DNA of 64,000 nt from Myxococcales bacterium (GTDB taxonomy: Bacteria > Myxococcota_A > Polyangia > Haliangiales > Haliangiaceae). Both the position numbers and the translations under genes were made by a program. Under the pieces are notes generated by a model that had not been told where the DNA came from, ran no database searches, and saw nothing but the letters and a program-made list of their open reading frames with translations. Of the stretch, positions 20,242-29,500 are shown piece by piece; positions within the stretch are counted from its first letter, which is position 1; each line of letters begins with the position of its first letter. The stretch is from positions 310,001 through 374,000 of the forward strand of contig JADKKI010000006.1 of the NCBI GenBank assembly GCA_016720595.1, in the 5' to 3' direction.

Positions 20242-20325
20242 CTCCACGAGCGTAGCATCGACGGCCAGTTGCACGTTTCGTGCAGGGCCTCGCTACTTTT
20301 CGCCGGGCTCGATCGTAGATGGTCC

Positions 20326-20724
20326 ATGAACGCCACGAAAGCGAAGCCCTGGAAGCTGACGACACCGCCCGGCACCTCTGCGTTCGAGGCCTATGTCGAT
20401 GGCGAGGACCTTGTCGTGCAGGTCGGCAAGACGCAGCTCCGCTACCACGCGCGCGCGATCACCGATCTGCACGCGATGCTGCGCGCGCACGGCGACTGGA
20501 TGCTGCTCGGCAGCGCCGACGAGCAGAAGCCCGCTGCGGCGGACACGGTCGAGGCCTGGGGCCGCTCGGCCAAGAATCCCGTGAAGGGCTGGTATGGGAA
20601 GAAGAAGGGGCTGCGCGGCCGGTTTGGCATGTACCTGCCGCCGATCCTCGAAGCGCTCGGGCTCGCCGAGGTCGAGCACGCCGCGCGGAACAATCGCATG
20701 CGCGCGATCGACAAGAAGGCTTAG
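20326..20724 (+). CDS. Conserved uncharacterised protein (132 aa)
   Basis: A cytoplasmic protein with a recognisable pattern: KLTTPPGTSAFEAYVDGEDL, VGKTQLRYHARAITDLHAML, and KGLRGRFGMYLPPILEALGL plus a final RNNRMRAIDK. I have seen close relatives as a stand-alone ~130-residue DUF in actinobacteria and proteobacteria, without an assigned function. It ends seven bases before the sigma-factor gene and is probably co-transcribed with it. Confidence 0.7.
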   Translation: MNATKAKPWKLTTPPGTSAFEAYVDGEDLVVQVGKTQLRYHARAITDLHAMLRAHGDWMLLGSADEQKPAAADTVEAWGRSAKNPVKGWYGKKKGLRGRFGMYLPPILEALGLAEVEHAARNNRMRAIDKKA

Positions 20725-20730
20725 GCTCGT

Positions 20731-21600
20731 GTGGTGGAAGCCCTCGCCCAGGCTCGCGAACAGTTCCTCGCTTTGGTCGCCGACCTGCGACCGGAGCTTC
20801 ATCGCTACTGCGCTCGGCTCATGGGCTCGATCATCGACGGCGAGGACGTGGTGCAGGATGCGCTCGCCAAGGCGTTCTACGCGATGAGCATGCAGTCCGA
20901 TCTGCCGCCGCTGCGCCCGTGGCTGTTCCGGATCGCACACAACGCGGCGATCGATCGCCTGCGCAGCCACGGGCACAAGCTCACCGAGACGCGCGCGGAG
21001 CTCGACGATGTGATGCCCGTCGACGACCGTCCTGATCCGATCGCCGTTCGCGCGGCGCTCTCGCGGTTCCTCGCCCTCACCGTCACGCAGCGCGCCGCGG
21101 TGATCCTCAAGGACGTGCTCGGCCACTCACTCGAGGAGACGGCGTCGACCATGGACACCACCGTCCCGGCCGTGAAGGCGGCGCTGGTGCGCGGTCGGGC
21201 AGCCCTGCGGGCCGGAGAGCCGGAGCCGATCACGGCCGATGCGGCCCGCCGCGCACAGCTCGCGACCTATGCGCGGCTGTTCAACGCGCGCGACTGGGAT
21301 GGGGTGCGTGCCCTGATCGGCGAGGACTGCCGGCTCGATCTGGTCTCGAAGTCGCAACGCCGCGGCAAGGCCGTGGGGATGTACTTCGGGAACTACGAGA
21401 AGCTCGACATCCGGCTCGAGCTCGCGCGCGTCGACGGTCGTGACGTCCTGGCCGCGTTCGTCGACGGTGCCGCCGCGCCCGCATACTGGATCTTGCTCGA
21501 ATGGGACGGCGATCGCGTGCAGCTGATCCGCGACTTCCGCTACGTGCCGTACATCGCGGCCGAGGCCGCACTCGCGAGCGACCAGGAGCCGCAACGCTGA
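20731..21600 (+). CDS. RNA polymerase sigma factor with SnoaL-like C-terminal domain
   Basis: 289 residues. Region 2 (YCARLMGSIIDGEDVVQDALAKAF and LRPWLFRIAHNAAIDRLRSHG) and region 4 (LTVTQRAAVILKDVLGHSLEETAS followed by VKAALVRGRAAL) are both clear. A C-terminal domain of ~110 residues (ATYARLFNARDWDGVRALIGEDCRLDLVS ... ARVDGRDVLAAFVDG ... RDFRYVPYI) has the SnoaL-like/NTF2 fold pattern seen in ECF41/ECF56-type sigma factors, where it acts in place of an anti-sigma. Starts with GTG. Confidence 0.85.
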   Translation: MVEALAQAREQFLALVADLRPELHRYCARLMGSIIDGEDVVQDALAKAFYAMSMQSDLPPLRPWLFRIAHNAAIDRLRSHGHKLTETRAELDDVMPVDDRPDPIAVRAALSRFLALTVTQRAAVILKDVLGHSLEETASTMDTTVPAVKAALVRGRAALRAGEPEPITADAARRAQLATYARLFNARDWDGVRALIGEDCRLDLVSKSQRRGKAVGMYFGNYEKLDIRLELARVDGRDVLAAFVDGAAAPAYWILLEWDGDRVQLIRDFRYVPYIAAEAALASDQEPQR

Positions 21601-21709
21601 CCAACTGGGCCGGAGATCAAACCCAGGAAGCCAGGAACCAAGGTCGGAGACTTTTGCCGGGCGATTCCAGTCCGCTGCCTTGCTTCCCACGATGAGCGAG
21701 AGCCCGGGC

Positions 21710-22213
21710 TCAGAACGGCTTCATCAGGTAGCAGACGCCGTTGAAGCAGGTCATCGCCTTGCCGCTCGAGACGAACACGAGCAGCGGTGGCGGCTTGCGG
21801 CGATCGTTGCAGCTGAGGCGGTACTCGAGCACCGAGGTCGTCAGGCCGAACGAGGTGGCCTCGCCCTCGGCGGACGGTGACATCTCCAGCTCGTCGATCA
21901 CCTCGGCGAGCTTGCGCGGGCGCTTGGTGCGGCTGGCCTCCTCGCACGTGCCCTGCCACGGGCTGGTGTAGCCCTCGGCGGAGATCTCGATGGTGCGGCC
22001 GTGGAAGCCCTCGGCCTCGGTCGGCGTCACCGACGCGCCCTTGCCCAGGATGTGATCCGAGACGATCCACGTGTGGATCAGGTTCTGCGCGTCGACGTTG
22101 ACCGGGGTCGGCTTCTTCGCCGGCTCGTCGGGTGGAAGGCACCCTGCGCCAAACCCAAGCGAACACAACGACCAGGCGATCAACAACTCAGGCCAGGGAC
22201 GACTCGGGACCAC
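21710..22213 (-). CDS. Predicted lipoprotein
   Basis: About 167 residues with a signal peptide and lipobox LGFGAGC. The mature part has several cysteines (GTCEEAS, RLSCNDRRK, MTCFNGVCYLMKPF) and no known domain. The start is uncertain: GTG 22213 overlaps the end of the histidine-kinase gene by 26 bases, while TTG 22186 or 22183 would begin right after that gene and still give a full signal peptide. Last gene of the Omp85-DUF4390-kinase operon. Confidence 0.6.
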   Translation of the reverse strand: MVPSRPWPELLIAWSLCSLGFGAGCLPPDEPAKKPTPVNVDAQNLIHTWIVSDHILGKGASVTPTEAEGFHGRTIEISAEGYTSPWQGTCEEASRTKRPRKLAEVIDELEMSPSAEGEATSFGLTTSVLEYRLSCNDRRKPPPLLVFVSSGKAMTCFNGVCYLMKPF

Positions 22214-23687
22214 GGAGCGGCAATGAAACCACGAACCGCGCCCCGCCGGTAGGTGCGCGGTCCGGAGCGACCTGCAGCTCGCCCCCATGCTCGATCGCGA
22301 TCTTGCGGGCGATCGCCAGGCCGAGGCCGGTGCCGGTGGCCTTGGTGGTCACGTAGGGCTCGAAGATCTTCTCGCGCTTGTCCTCGGCCACACCCTTGCC
22401 GTGATCGTCGACGTTGATCGCCACGACCTCCCTCCGCGGATCACGCGACCACGAGATCACCACGTCCCCGGCGTGCCCTGCCTCCTGGCCCGCGTGGATC
22501 CCGTTCTCGACCAGGTTGGCGAGCACGCGCTTCAGCAGCAGCTTGTCCGCCCGCACGGTGACGTCCTCGCCCGGGGGCTTGAGGGTCAGGCGCGCGGCCA
22601 TCGTGGGATCGAGCTGGAGCTCCTCGATCACCTCGGCGAGCGCGATCGGCGAGGCCTCGACGCGGGGCAGGGCGCCGAGCGTGCGGAACGTGTCCACCAG
22701 GCGGCGCAGGCCTTCGATCTCCTCCTCGACGATCTCGCCGGCGTCTGACAGCAGCTTCTTGAACCGCGGATCCTCGCCCTTGTACGCGGACACGCACTGC
22801 TGCACGGCGAGCTGGATCGGGGTCAACGGATTCTTGATCTCGTGGGCGAGGCGGCGCGCCACGTCCTGCCACACGCCCATGCGCTGCAGGTACTCGATCT
22901 GCTGGCGGGTCTCCTCGAGCTTGTCGAGCATGACGTTGAAGGCATCGCCGAGCTCGGCCATCTCGTCGCCGCCGCGTAGCTCGGCGCGCGCATCGAGCTG
23001 GCCCTCGGAGACCTTGCGCGCGGTGGCGACCAGCGCCTCGATGCGGCGCGTCTCGAGTGTCGAGAGCGCCATGCCGATCACCATCGCGACCACACCGGCG
23101 AGGATGATCAGGATCAGGAATGTCAGCTGGTAGGTCGCGGGGAGCGCGCTCTGGATCTGCGAGACGGTGCGCGTGCCATCGATCGATTCCTTCAGCTCCT
23201 GGAGCTCCTGCTGGAGCGTGGCGGAGACCTCGAACGTCAGACGCAGCGTCGCACCATCGGCGCGCAGCACCTGATCCACCACCTTGTCGCGCCAGTCCGG
23301 GCCCGTGGGCGGCTTGGTCGCCTCCGCGATCACGGTGCCGTTCGCGCCGAGGATCGCGATCGCGCGCAGCCCGGCCTGGCTCGGGTCCTCGATGATCGCG
23401 CGCAGGTCGCTGTGCGGATCGAGTGCGGCGAGATCCGGGCGCTTCGCGAGCCGCTCGGCGACCTCGCCATGGAGCCGCTTCGTCATGTCGACGAGATCGT
23501 GATAGCGGTGCGTGGCCTTCTCCATCGAGGCGACCCGCAGCGAGGCATCGCTCGCGGCGACGTTCGCGGCCGTCTTGCCGAGCTGCCCGACGAGGAGGTA
23601 CGCGACGACGAGCGGCAACATCACGGACACCGCGAGCAGCATGGTGACGCGAAACCGGAGGCTGAGCCTGCGCGGTCGGGTGGTCAT
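22188..23687 (-). CDS. NtrY-like sensor histidine kinase
   Basis: 499 residues. One transmembrane helix at the N-terminus (FRVTMLLAVSVMLPLVVAYLL), an extracytoplasmic sensor of ~170 residues, a second helix (LTFLILIILAGVVAMVIGMAL), a HAMP segment, then the kinase core: H-box LAHEIKNPLTPIQLAV, N-box NLVENGIHAG, G-boxes VDDHGKGV and ATGTGLGLAI. The RRLAHEIKNPLTPIQL form is typical of NtrY. No response-regulator gene follows, so its partner must be elsewhere. Its ATG overlaps the DUF4390 stop by four bases. Confidence 0.9.
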   Translation of the reverse strand: MTTRPRRLSLRFRVTMLLAVSVMLPLVVAYLLVGQLGKTAANVAASDASLRVASMEKATHRYHDLVDMTKRLHGEVAERLAKRPDLAALDPHSDLRAIIEDPSQAGLRAIAILGANGTVIAEATKPPTGPDWRDKVVDQVLRADGATLRLTFEVSATLQQELQELKESIDGTRTVSQIQSALPATYQLTFLILIILAGVVAMVIGMALSTLETRRIEALVATARKVSEGQLDARAELRGGDEMAELGDAFNVMLDKLEETRQQIEYLQRMGVWQDVARRLAHEIKNPLTPIQLAVQQCVSAYKGEDPRFKKLLSDAGEIVEEEIEGLRRLVDTFRTLGALPRVEASPIALAEVIEELQLDPTMAARLTLKPPGEDVTVRADKLLLKRVLANLVENGIHAGQEAGHAGDVVISWSRDPRREVVAINVDDHGKGVAEDKREKIFEPYVTTKATGTGLGLAIARKIAIEHGGELQVAPDRAPTGGARFVVSLPLRGPESSLA

Positions 23688-24328
23688 GGCTTGGGCCTGT
23701 AGAAGGGTTGCGAGCGGATCCGGATCACGCGGTCGGCCTCGGCGATCTTCGGATTGACGAACACGGAGACGAAGGAGCCGAAGAACGCGCCGCCGCGATC
23801 GAGGCCGCCGCCCGTGCCCTGGCTCAGCCAGCGACGCACCTGCGCGAGCGTCTCCTTCGACACCGGGTTCAGCTCCACCTCCATCGCGAGGAGATAGATC
23901 TGGTCGTACGGCAGCGATGCCAGGGGAGCGACGGCGAGATCGTCGAGGCTGGTGATCCGCCGCAGCGCCTCCGCCTTGCGCTTCTCCTTGACCACCTTGC
24001 GGCCCGCGGACTCGTCGAACTTGAGCTCGTAGACCTCGTCCCACAGGTTGTAGAGCACCTGTCGCTGGATCAGCATGAACGCGACCGGCTCCGTCGAGTC
24101 CCGCGGATAGATCCAGATCCGGATCACCGCGGTGGACGTGAAGCCGCTGTCGAGCGCCTCGTAGGCGGCACGGTCGAACAGCTTCGCGAGCGAGGCGGTG
24201 ACGTGGAGCTGCTCGCCGCGCTCGACGAACCGCATCTTCTGGAGCTCGGGACGCTCGTCATCGTCGGCGCGCGCGGCCGCGGGCGCAGCGACGATCAGGA
24301 TCAGCACGGCGAGCGCGAGGGCTCTCAC
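23684..24328 (-). CDS. DUF4390 family secreted protein
   Basis: 214 residues with a signal peptide (RALALAVLILIVAAPAAARA). The mature part (FVERGEQLHVTASLAKLFDRAAYEALDSGF ... RDSTEPVAFMLIQRQVLYNLWDEVYELK ... VEKEKRKAEALRR) follows the DUF4390 pattern, a periplasmic family usually encoded directly in front of ntrY-type kinases. The same order is seen here, which supports a role linked to kinase signalling. GTG start; overlaps both neighbours by four bases. Confidence 0.8.
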   Translation of the reverse strand: MRALALAVLILIVAAPAAARADDDERPELQKMRFVERGEQLHVTASLAKLFDRAAYEALDSGFTSTAVIRIWIYPRDSTEPVAFMLIQRQVLYNLWDEVYELKFDESAGRKVVKEKRKAEALRRITSLDDLAVAPLASLPYDQIYLLAMEVELNPVSKETLAQVRRWLSQGTGGGLDRGGAFFGSFVSVFVNPKIAEADRVIRIRSQPFYRPKP

Positions 24329-25866
24329 CGCAGGCGCCCCAGCGCATTGGCGATCGTGATCTCGAACACGCCGAGGTCGGTGTCGATCCGCACGCCGGCA
24401 TCGGCGTAGATGTCGATCGGGAGCGCATCGAACAGGCCGGCATCGCGCGCGCGGAGATCGGCCTGCTCGCCGAGCCCCCACAGGCCCGCGCCGAAGAACA
24501 GATCGCCGCCGTAGACGCGGTTCTTGCCGCTGCCGCGGAACAGCTGGAAGGCGTACTCGAGGTTGGCGGCGCCGCCGAGGTCGCCGTATGTGGGCTTGTC
24601 GGCGCGCGTGCCGAGGATGTCGAGCGGCGCCGCGGCAGACAGCACGAGCCCGAGGGCGCGTGGTGTGAGCATGCGGTCGACGTCGGCGATGTGGATCCGA
24701 TCGAACTGGGGCGCTCCGCCGATCACCACGCCACCCGCGATCTTGAGCCCGATCACGTGCTTTCCGCCGAACAGCGGCCAGTAGTGCTCGTAGCGACCGA
24801 ACAGCGTCGCGAACTCGTAGCTGCCACCGAGCAGGGACGAGCCGAGCTCCGCGCTGACGGTGATGTGGCCGCCCGCGTGCGGCAGGATCGGATCCGGCCG
24901 GGTGTCGCGATCGAAGCCGATCCCCGCGGTGACCACGCGGCTGTCGCCTGGCTCGAGGTGGAGATCGATCGCGGTGGTCCTGCCGTCGGGCAGCTGGCGG
25001 GTGGGGGCGGTGGGGAGCGCGGCCACGATCGACTCCGCGCGGACCCCGGCGGAGAACCGCGAGAGCGCCGTGACGTCGTACGTCACGCCCGCGCGTGCCC
25101 CGAACCGGCGGTACGAGAAGGCGCGCAGGTCCTTGGCCTCGACATCCTGCGGATCGCCTCCGACCCGATAGACCTCGCTGCCGTGAACGAGCGTGAACGA
25201 GCTGTTCGCTCCCCATCGCGAGCCGAGCAGCGATGGATCGGAGGCACGGAGCTCGGTGGCCCACTGGTTGCGGCTGCCCTCGACGTCGCCGTGCGCGGCG
25301 AAGATGAAGCCGATCCCCACGCCGATGCCGAGCCCGAGCAGGTTGCGCTCGCCGACGTCCGCGCCGAGCCAGTACGGCGAGATGTTCGAGGTGCCGAACC
25401 ACAGCCGGTTGAGCACCACGGTGCCGCGCTCGATCACCCGGACCTCGATGATCACCTGGCCGCGCGCGCTGCCCTTGCGCATCGCGAGCGTGACATCGCG
25501 GAAGTAGCCGAGTGCGAGGACCTTGAACCGCGCCTCGCGCAGGCGCTTGTCGCTCGCGTGCAGCACGTCTCCCACCGAGAGCGGCAGCGTGCGGCGGATC
25601 AGCTCGGTCTGCGTGGCGGTGTTGCCGAGGACCTCGATCTCCTCGATCAGGATCACCGGTCCGAATTCGCTGTCCTCGTGGAGCTCGGTCGCCGGTGGCG
25701 GTTCGGTCGCCGGTGGCGGATCGCTCGCCGGGGGCGGCTCGGGTGCCGCGGGATCGGGAACCGCTGCCGGGTCGGCGGACTCCGGCGGCTGCTCCTCCGC
25801 ACGCGCCAGGCGTGGCTGCACGACGAGGGCGCACAGCGCCACGACCACCGCGAGCCGTTCCCGCAT
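24325..25866 (-). CDS. Omp85-family (BamA/TamA-like) outer membrane protein
   Basis: 513 residues. Signal peptide, a Pro/Ala/Glu-rich linker of ~45 residues, one POTRA domain at about 70-150 (EEIEVLGNTATQTELIRRTLPLSVGDVL ... FRDVTLAMRKG ... VIIEVRVIERG), then a predicted beta-barrel ending ... FEITIANALGRLR. Having a single POTRA and a short barrel, it resembles non-BamA Omp85 members that insert or export specific proteins. First gene of the operon with DUF4390 and the NtrY-like kinase. Confidence 0.82.
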   Translation of the reverse strand: MRERLAVVVALCALVVQPRLARAEEQPPESADPAAVPDPAAPEPPPASDPPPATEPPPATELHEDSEFGPVILIEEIEVLGNTATQTELIRRTLPLSVGDVLHASDKRLREARFKVLALGYFRDVTLAMRKGSARGQVIIEVRVIERGTVVLNRLWFGTSNISPYWLGADVGERNLLGLGIGVGIGFIFAAHGDVEGSRNQWATELRASDPSLLGSRWGANSSFTLVHGSEVYRVGGDPQDVEAKDLRAFSYRRFGARAGVTYDVTALSRFSAGVRAESIVAALPTAPTRQLPDGRTTAIDLHLEPGDSRVVTAGIGFDRDTRPDPILPHAGGHITVSAELGSSLLGGSYEFATLFGRYEHYWPLFGGKHVIGLKIAGGVVIGGAPQFDRIHIADVDRMLTPRALGLVLSAAAPLDILGTRADKPTYGDLGGAANLEYAFQLFRGSGKNRVYGGDLFFGAGLWGLGEQADLRARDAGLFDALPIDIYADAGVRIDTDLGVFEITIANALGRLR

Positions 25867-25914
25867 CTACCGTGAACGTAGCGCATCGCTCCCGGCCGGT
25901 GCTACCGTGACGCC

Positions 25915-26355
25915 GTGCGCTGGGCCACGCTCGCCATCATCGCGGTCGCATTTGCGGCCACGGCGTGCAACGACCTCCGCGAGTTCCGGGGGACCTGGCG
26001 CGGTGCGCGCGTCGGGGAGGCGCCGGTGGTCCGCGTCGGCGTCGGGGCCGCGGCGGTCGCCACCCTGACGATCGACGATCTCGACACCCACGGGCTTCAC
26101 GGCGAGCTCTCGATCAGCGGCCTCGTGGAGAGCGTCCCGCTCGAATCGCTGCCGGGGGCCGAGGCCGATGCCCTCGCCGGGATGACCTTCACGGGAGCGC
26201 CCCTGCGGGTCTACCTGTCGTTCGTGGCGATCCCCGATGGTGGGGGTGAGGCGCTGGCCCTGATCGCCCTGTTTGACGATCACCGGATCGAAGCGCGCAT
26301 TCTTCGCGGCGGAGGGGTGCCCCTCTATGCCATCTTTGCACTGAGCGAGTCGTGA
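25915..26355 (+). CDS. Predicted lipoprotein
   Basis: 146 residues, GTG start, lipobox AFAATAC (Cys18). The mature part (RGTWRGARVGEAPVVRVGVGAAAVATLTIDDL ...) looks like an all-beta, lipocalin-like or allene-oxide-cyclase-like sandwich, but the match is weak. It overlaps the first codons of the following kinase gene by four bases, so the two are probably expressed together. Confidence 0.6.
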   Translation: MRWATLAIIAVAFAATACNDLREFRGTWRGARVGEAPVVRVGVGAAAVATLTIDDLDTHGLHGELSISGLVESVPLESLPGAEADALAGMTFTGAPLRVYLSFVAIPDGGGEALALIALFDDHRIEARILRGGGVPLYAIFALSES

Positions 26356-28312
26356 CCTGCCCCAACTGCAAGGCTGGCAACGCCGAGGACGCACGGTTCT
26401 GTGGCGTGTGCGGGCACACGCTCTCGTCCACCGAGGCCTCGAACCCGAAGCTGCAGGCCACCGGCATCGGCGAAGCGCCATCGTTGGTCGGGCGCGAGAT
26501 CGCCGGGCGCTACCGGATGCAGGCCAAGCTCGGTGAGGGCGGGATGGGCGCGGTCTACAAGGCCGAGCAGATCTCGCTCAAGCGCACCGTCGCGGTGAAG
26601 CTCCTGCGGCCCGAGGTCGCGGGCAGCCAGATGCTGCTCCGGCGGTTCAACGCCGAGGCCGAGGCGGTCGCGAAGCTCTCGCACCCGAACACCGTCAACA
26701 TCTACGATTTCGGTCAGGACAGCGACGGCACGCTGTTCATCGCGATGGAGTTCATCGAAGGCCGGAGCTTGCGGGACGTGATCCATCAGGAGGCGCCGCT
26801 GCCGGTCCGTCGCTCGCTCGCGATCGCCGCGCAGGTCGCCGCGTCGTTGACCGATGCGCACGCGAACCAGATCGTCCACCGCGATCTCAAGCCCGACAAC
26901 GTCATGCTCCAGGATCGCGGTCGCCAGCGCGACGTGGTCCGCGTCCTCGATTTCGGGATCGCGAAGCTGCGCGACGAGAACCGGCAGTCGCAGATGGCGA
27001 TGACCCAGGCCGGCGACATGCTCGGCACGCCGCAGTACATGTCCCCGAGCAGATCCGCGGCGAGCACGTCGATGGCCGCACCGACATCTACTCGCTCGGC
27101 GGCCTGCTCTACGAGATGGTGACCGGCCGCCTGCCGTTCGAGGCGCCCACCGTGATGGCGCTGCTGTCCAAGCACCTGCTCGAGAGCATCGTGCCTCCGT
27201 CGCAGCGCCGGCCGGATCTCAACCTCCCGCCCGCGATCGACATGTTGATCCTGAACGCGATGGCGAAGGATCCGAACGCGCGCCCAGCCACGATGGAGCA
27301 GTTCGGCGAGGAGATCGCCGCGGTGCTCGCGACGTTCCCGCCGGAGACCGGGCAGAACACCGCGCAGGCCACAGCGCAGGCCACGGCGCAGCAGCCGGTG
27401 CAGACGCGCTCGCAGGCCGCGGTCACGCCACCGGCGTACTCGGCAGCGGGTGCGGCGGGAGGACCGCCGCCGGGTGGGTTCGCTCCACCAGTGACACCAC
27501 CGCCGGGTGGGTTCGCACCACCGGGCGCGTTCGCGCCGCCTCCGCCACCGCCGGGTGGGTTCGCGCCGCAGACGCCGCCACCGCAGGGCGGGTTCGCGCC
27601 GCAGCCATCGCCACCGCAGGGCGCGTTCGCCTCGCCGGCTTCGATGGTGGCGCCGCCCTACGATCCGCACGCGCACGCGCATGCGCCGCCTTCGGCAACG
27701 GAGATCACGCGGAGCAGCGGAGGCAAGGGCATCTGGGTCCTGCTCGGGCTGCTCGTGGTCGCGGGCATCGGCACGGGCGTCTACTTCGGCGTCCTCAGGA
27801 AGACCGGCAAGCCGACGCCCGAACAGCCAACCCCTGGCTCGAACGTCGCCGAGACTCCGCCGGGGACACCCGATGCCCAGGTCGAGACCCCACCACCCAC
27901 AGCACCGGATGCCGCGGTGCTCGATCCCAGCAACGATCCGTGGGCGAAGGGCGGCGGCTCGACCACCGTTCCATCGAACGGCAGCAACGCGATCACCGAT
28001 CACGTGGGCGATGACACCGACGATGATCCAGGTGGGGACGACGAGCCGACGCCGCCGCGCGCCCCCAGGCCCGCGGGGCAAGGCATGCCCGCCGAGTGCG
28101 AGGCCTATGCGCAGACCCTCGAGGTGATGGCCAAGTGCGACAAGCTGCCAGCGCAGTCTCGCGACGCGATGAAGCAAGCCGTGCAGCAGATGCGGAAGAC
28201 CTACAGCAGCATGAAGCTGACGGGGGCGATGCGGAAGCAGCTCGTGGATGCCTGCGTGCAGGGTGACGAGGCGAGCAAGCAGTCGATCGCCGGCCTCGGC
28301 TGCTCGCCCTGA
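26352..28312 (+). CDS. Ser/Thr protein kinase with N-terminal zinc ribbon and Pro-rich tail (frameshifted in this sequence)
   Basis: Full length ~653 residues if one base is restored. N-terminus: zinc ribbon CPNCKAGNAEDARFCGVCGH. Kinase domain: LGEGGMGAVYKAE loop, VAVKLL lysine, HRDLKPDN near residue 176, DFGIAKL. After GTPQYMSP at 27047 the frame shifts; restoring one G gives the expected PEQIRGEHVDGRTDIYSLGGLLYEMVTG. Then come a GGFAPP-repeat, Pro-rich linker, one transmembrane helix (GIWVLLGLLVVAGIGTGVYFGVL) and a short C-terminal domain with three cysteines. This is the Hanks-type layout common in myxobacteria. The break is most likely a sequencing error. Confidence 0.85.
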
Positions 28313-28325
28313 CAGCGCCGCGTCC

Positions 28326-28346
28326 AAAAGGGGTCTGACCCCTTTT
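28326..28346. repeat. Palindromic element between two convergent genes
   Basis: Arms AAAAGGGGTC and GACCCCTTTT separated by one T: a perfect palindrome of 10-base arms. It lies 13 bases after the stop of the kinase gene and 15 bases before the stop of the convergent VOC gene. The A-run/GC-stem/T-run symmetry would work as a Rho-independent terminator in both directions. Elements of this form are, to my knowledge, dispersed in several environmental bacterial genomes, in the manner of REP sequences. Confidence 0.75.
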
Positions 28347-28361
28347 CCAGAGAGCCGAGCG

Positions 28362-28733
28362 TTACCCCAGGTACGGCTCGTGGCAGACGGCCTCGACGTT
28401 GTGGCCATCGGGATCGAGCACGAACGCGCCGTAGTAGTTCGGGTGATACATCTCGCGCACGCCGGGCGGACCGTTGTCCTTGCCGCCGGCGGCGATCGCG
28501 GCCTCGTAGAACGCGCGGACCTCGGCGCGGCCCTTCGCGCGGAACGCGATGTGGATCTTGTCGGTGGGCGTTGCGCCGCTGTGGATCCAGAAGTCGGGCT
28601 TGCCCTTCTCGCCGAACCCGGCGACACCGGGAAAGCCCATCAGCTTCTCGTAGCCGAGGGGCGCGAGCGCCTTCGTGTAGAACGCGATGCTCTTGTCGAG
28701 GTCGGAGACGAGGTAACCCGTGTGATCGATCAT
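28362..28733 (-). CDS. VOC-family (glyoxalase-like) protein
   Basis: 123 residues of the vicinal-oxygen-chelate fold, starting MIDHTGYLVSDLDKSIAFYTKAL. The residues that can bind metal are H4, H60-region (DKIHIAF) and the Glu of GHNVEAVCHEPYLG. Single-domain members of this type act as lyases or are of unknown activity; the substrate is not predictable. It runs toward the kinase gene and shares the palindromic spacer. Confidence 0.8.
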   Translation of the reverse strand: MIDHTGYLVSDLDKSIAFYTKALAPLGYEKLMGFPGVAGFGEKGKPDFWIHSGATPTDKIHIAFRAKGRAEVRAFYEAAIAAGGKDNGPPGVREMYHPNYYGAFVLDPDGHNVEAVCHEPYLG

Positions 28734-28760
28734 GGGCGGACCATACTGTAGGATCTGCAC

Positions 28761-29500
28761 GTGCGAACTGCATTGAACGGGATGATCGCCGCGGCAATCC
28801 TCTTCGCGCCGGCGATCGCGAGCGCCGGGCGCACGCAGTACGGTTGGTTGTTCGGGACCGAGGTGATGCCGGAGCGCGGGGCGGAAGTCCAGACCTGGAT
28901 CACCGAGGAGAACCACCAGGATCCCGATGTCCACGAGAACACCTGGGGCCTGCAGGCGCTGATCGGCGTCACCGATCAGCTCGAGCTGGCGTTCCCGATC
29001 GAGTTCACGTGGACCGACTCGGATGCCACGAGCCCGAGCACGATCTGGAAGCGCTACGGCGTCGAGGCACGGTATCGGTTCGTGTCGGGAGATCCGGTGG
29101 ATGCGCCACCGTTTGCGCCCCTCGCGCGGATCGCCGTGAAGCGCGACGTCACGGTCCGCAACACGACGATCGTTGAAGCCAACCTGGTCGCTTCGACGAC
29201 GACGGCCACCGGAAGCGTCATGGCGCTCGTCGATCTCGGCATCGTCGGTGCAATCTCGCCGGATGATCAGACGTTCGAGGCGCGCCCGGGCGCCGGAGTG
29301 AGCTTCCAGGTCCATGGCGATCTCCGGCTCGGCGCCGAGGTGTTCGCGCACCTCTCGTTCAAGGACTCCGCGGGCCGGTGGGTCGCGGCGGGCCCGAACC
29401 TCGCCTGGTCGCACGGTCGCTCGTGGGTCAGCGCCGCGTTCGGCATCGGCCTCTACCAGATCACCACCGCACCGGCGCTGCAGTGGGGATCATGTTCTGA
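28761..29500 (+). CDS. Outer-membrane beta-barrel-like protein (frameshift at the 3' end)
   Basis: About 246 residues, GTG start, with a signal peptide (GMIAAAILFAPAIASA). The mature part shows alternating strands (ALIGVTDQLELAFPIEFTWT, LAWSHGRSWVSAAFGIGLYQI) like a small outer-membrane barrel. Near 29487 the read-through frame gives an odd tail; adding one G to the GGGG run gives ...LQWGIMF followed by TGA at 29498-29500, with the terminal Phe usual for barrels. The next gene then begins at ATG 29500, overlapping this stop. Confidence 0.65.

Noticed and set aside
26352..28312. Two separate genes: a short kinase and a second protein starting at 27116
   Set aside because: The second part starts in the middle of kinase subdomain IX, so it cannot be an independent gene; restoring one base joins them.
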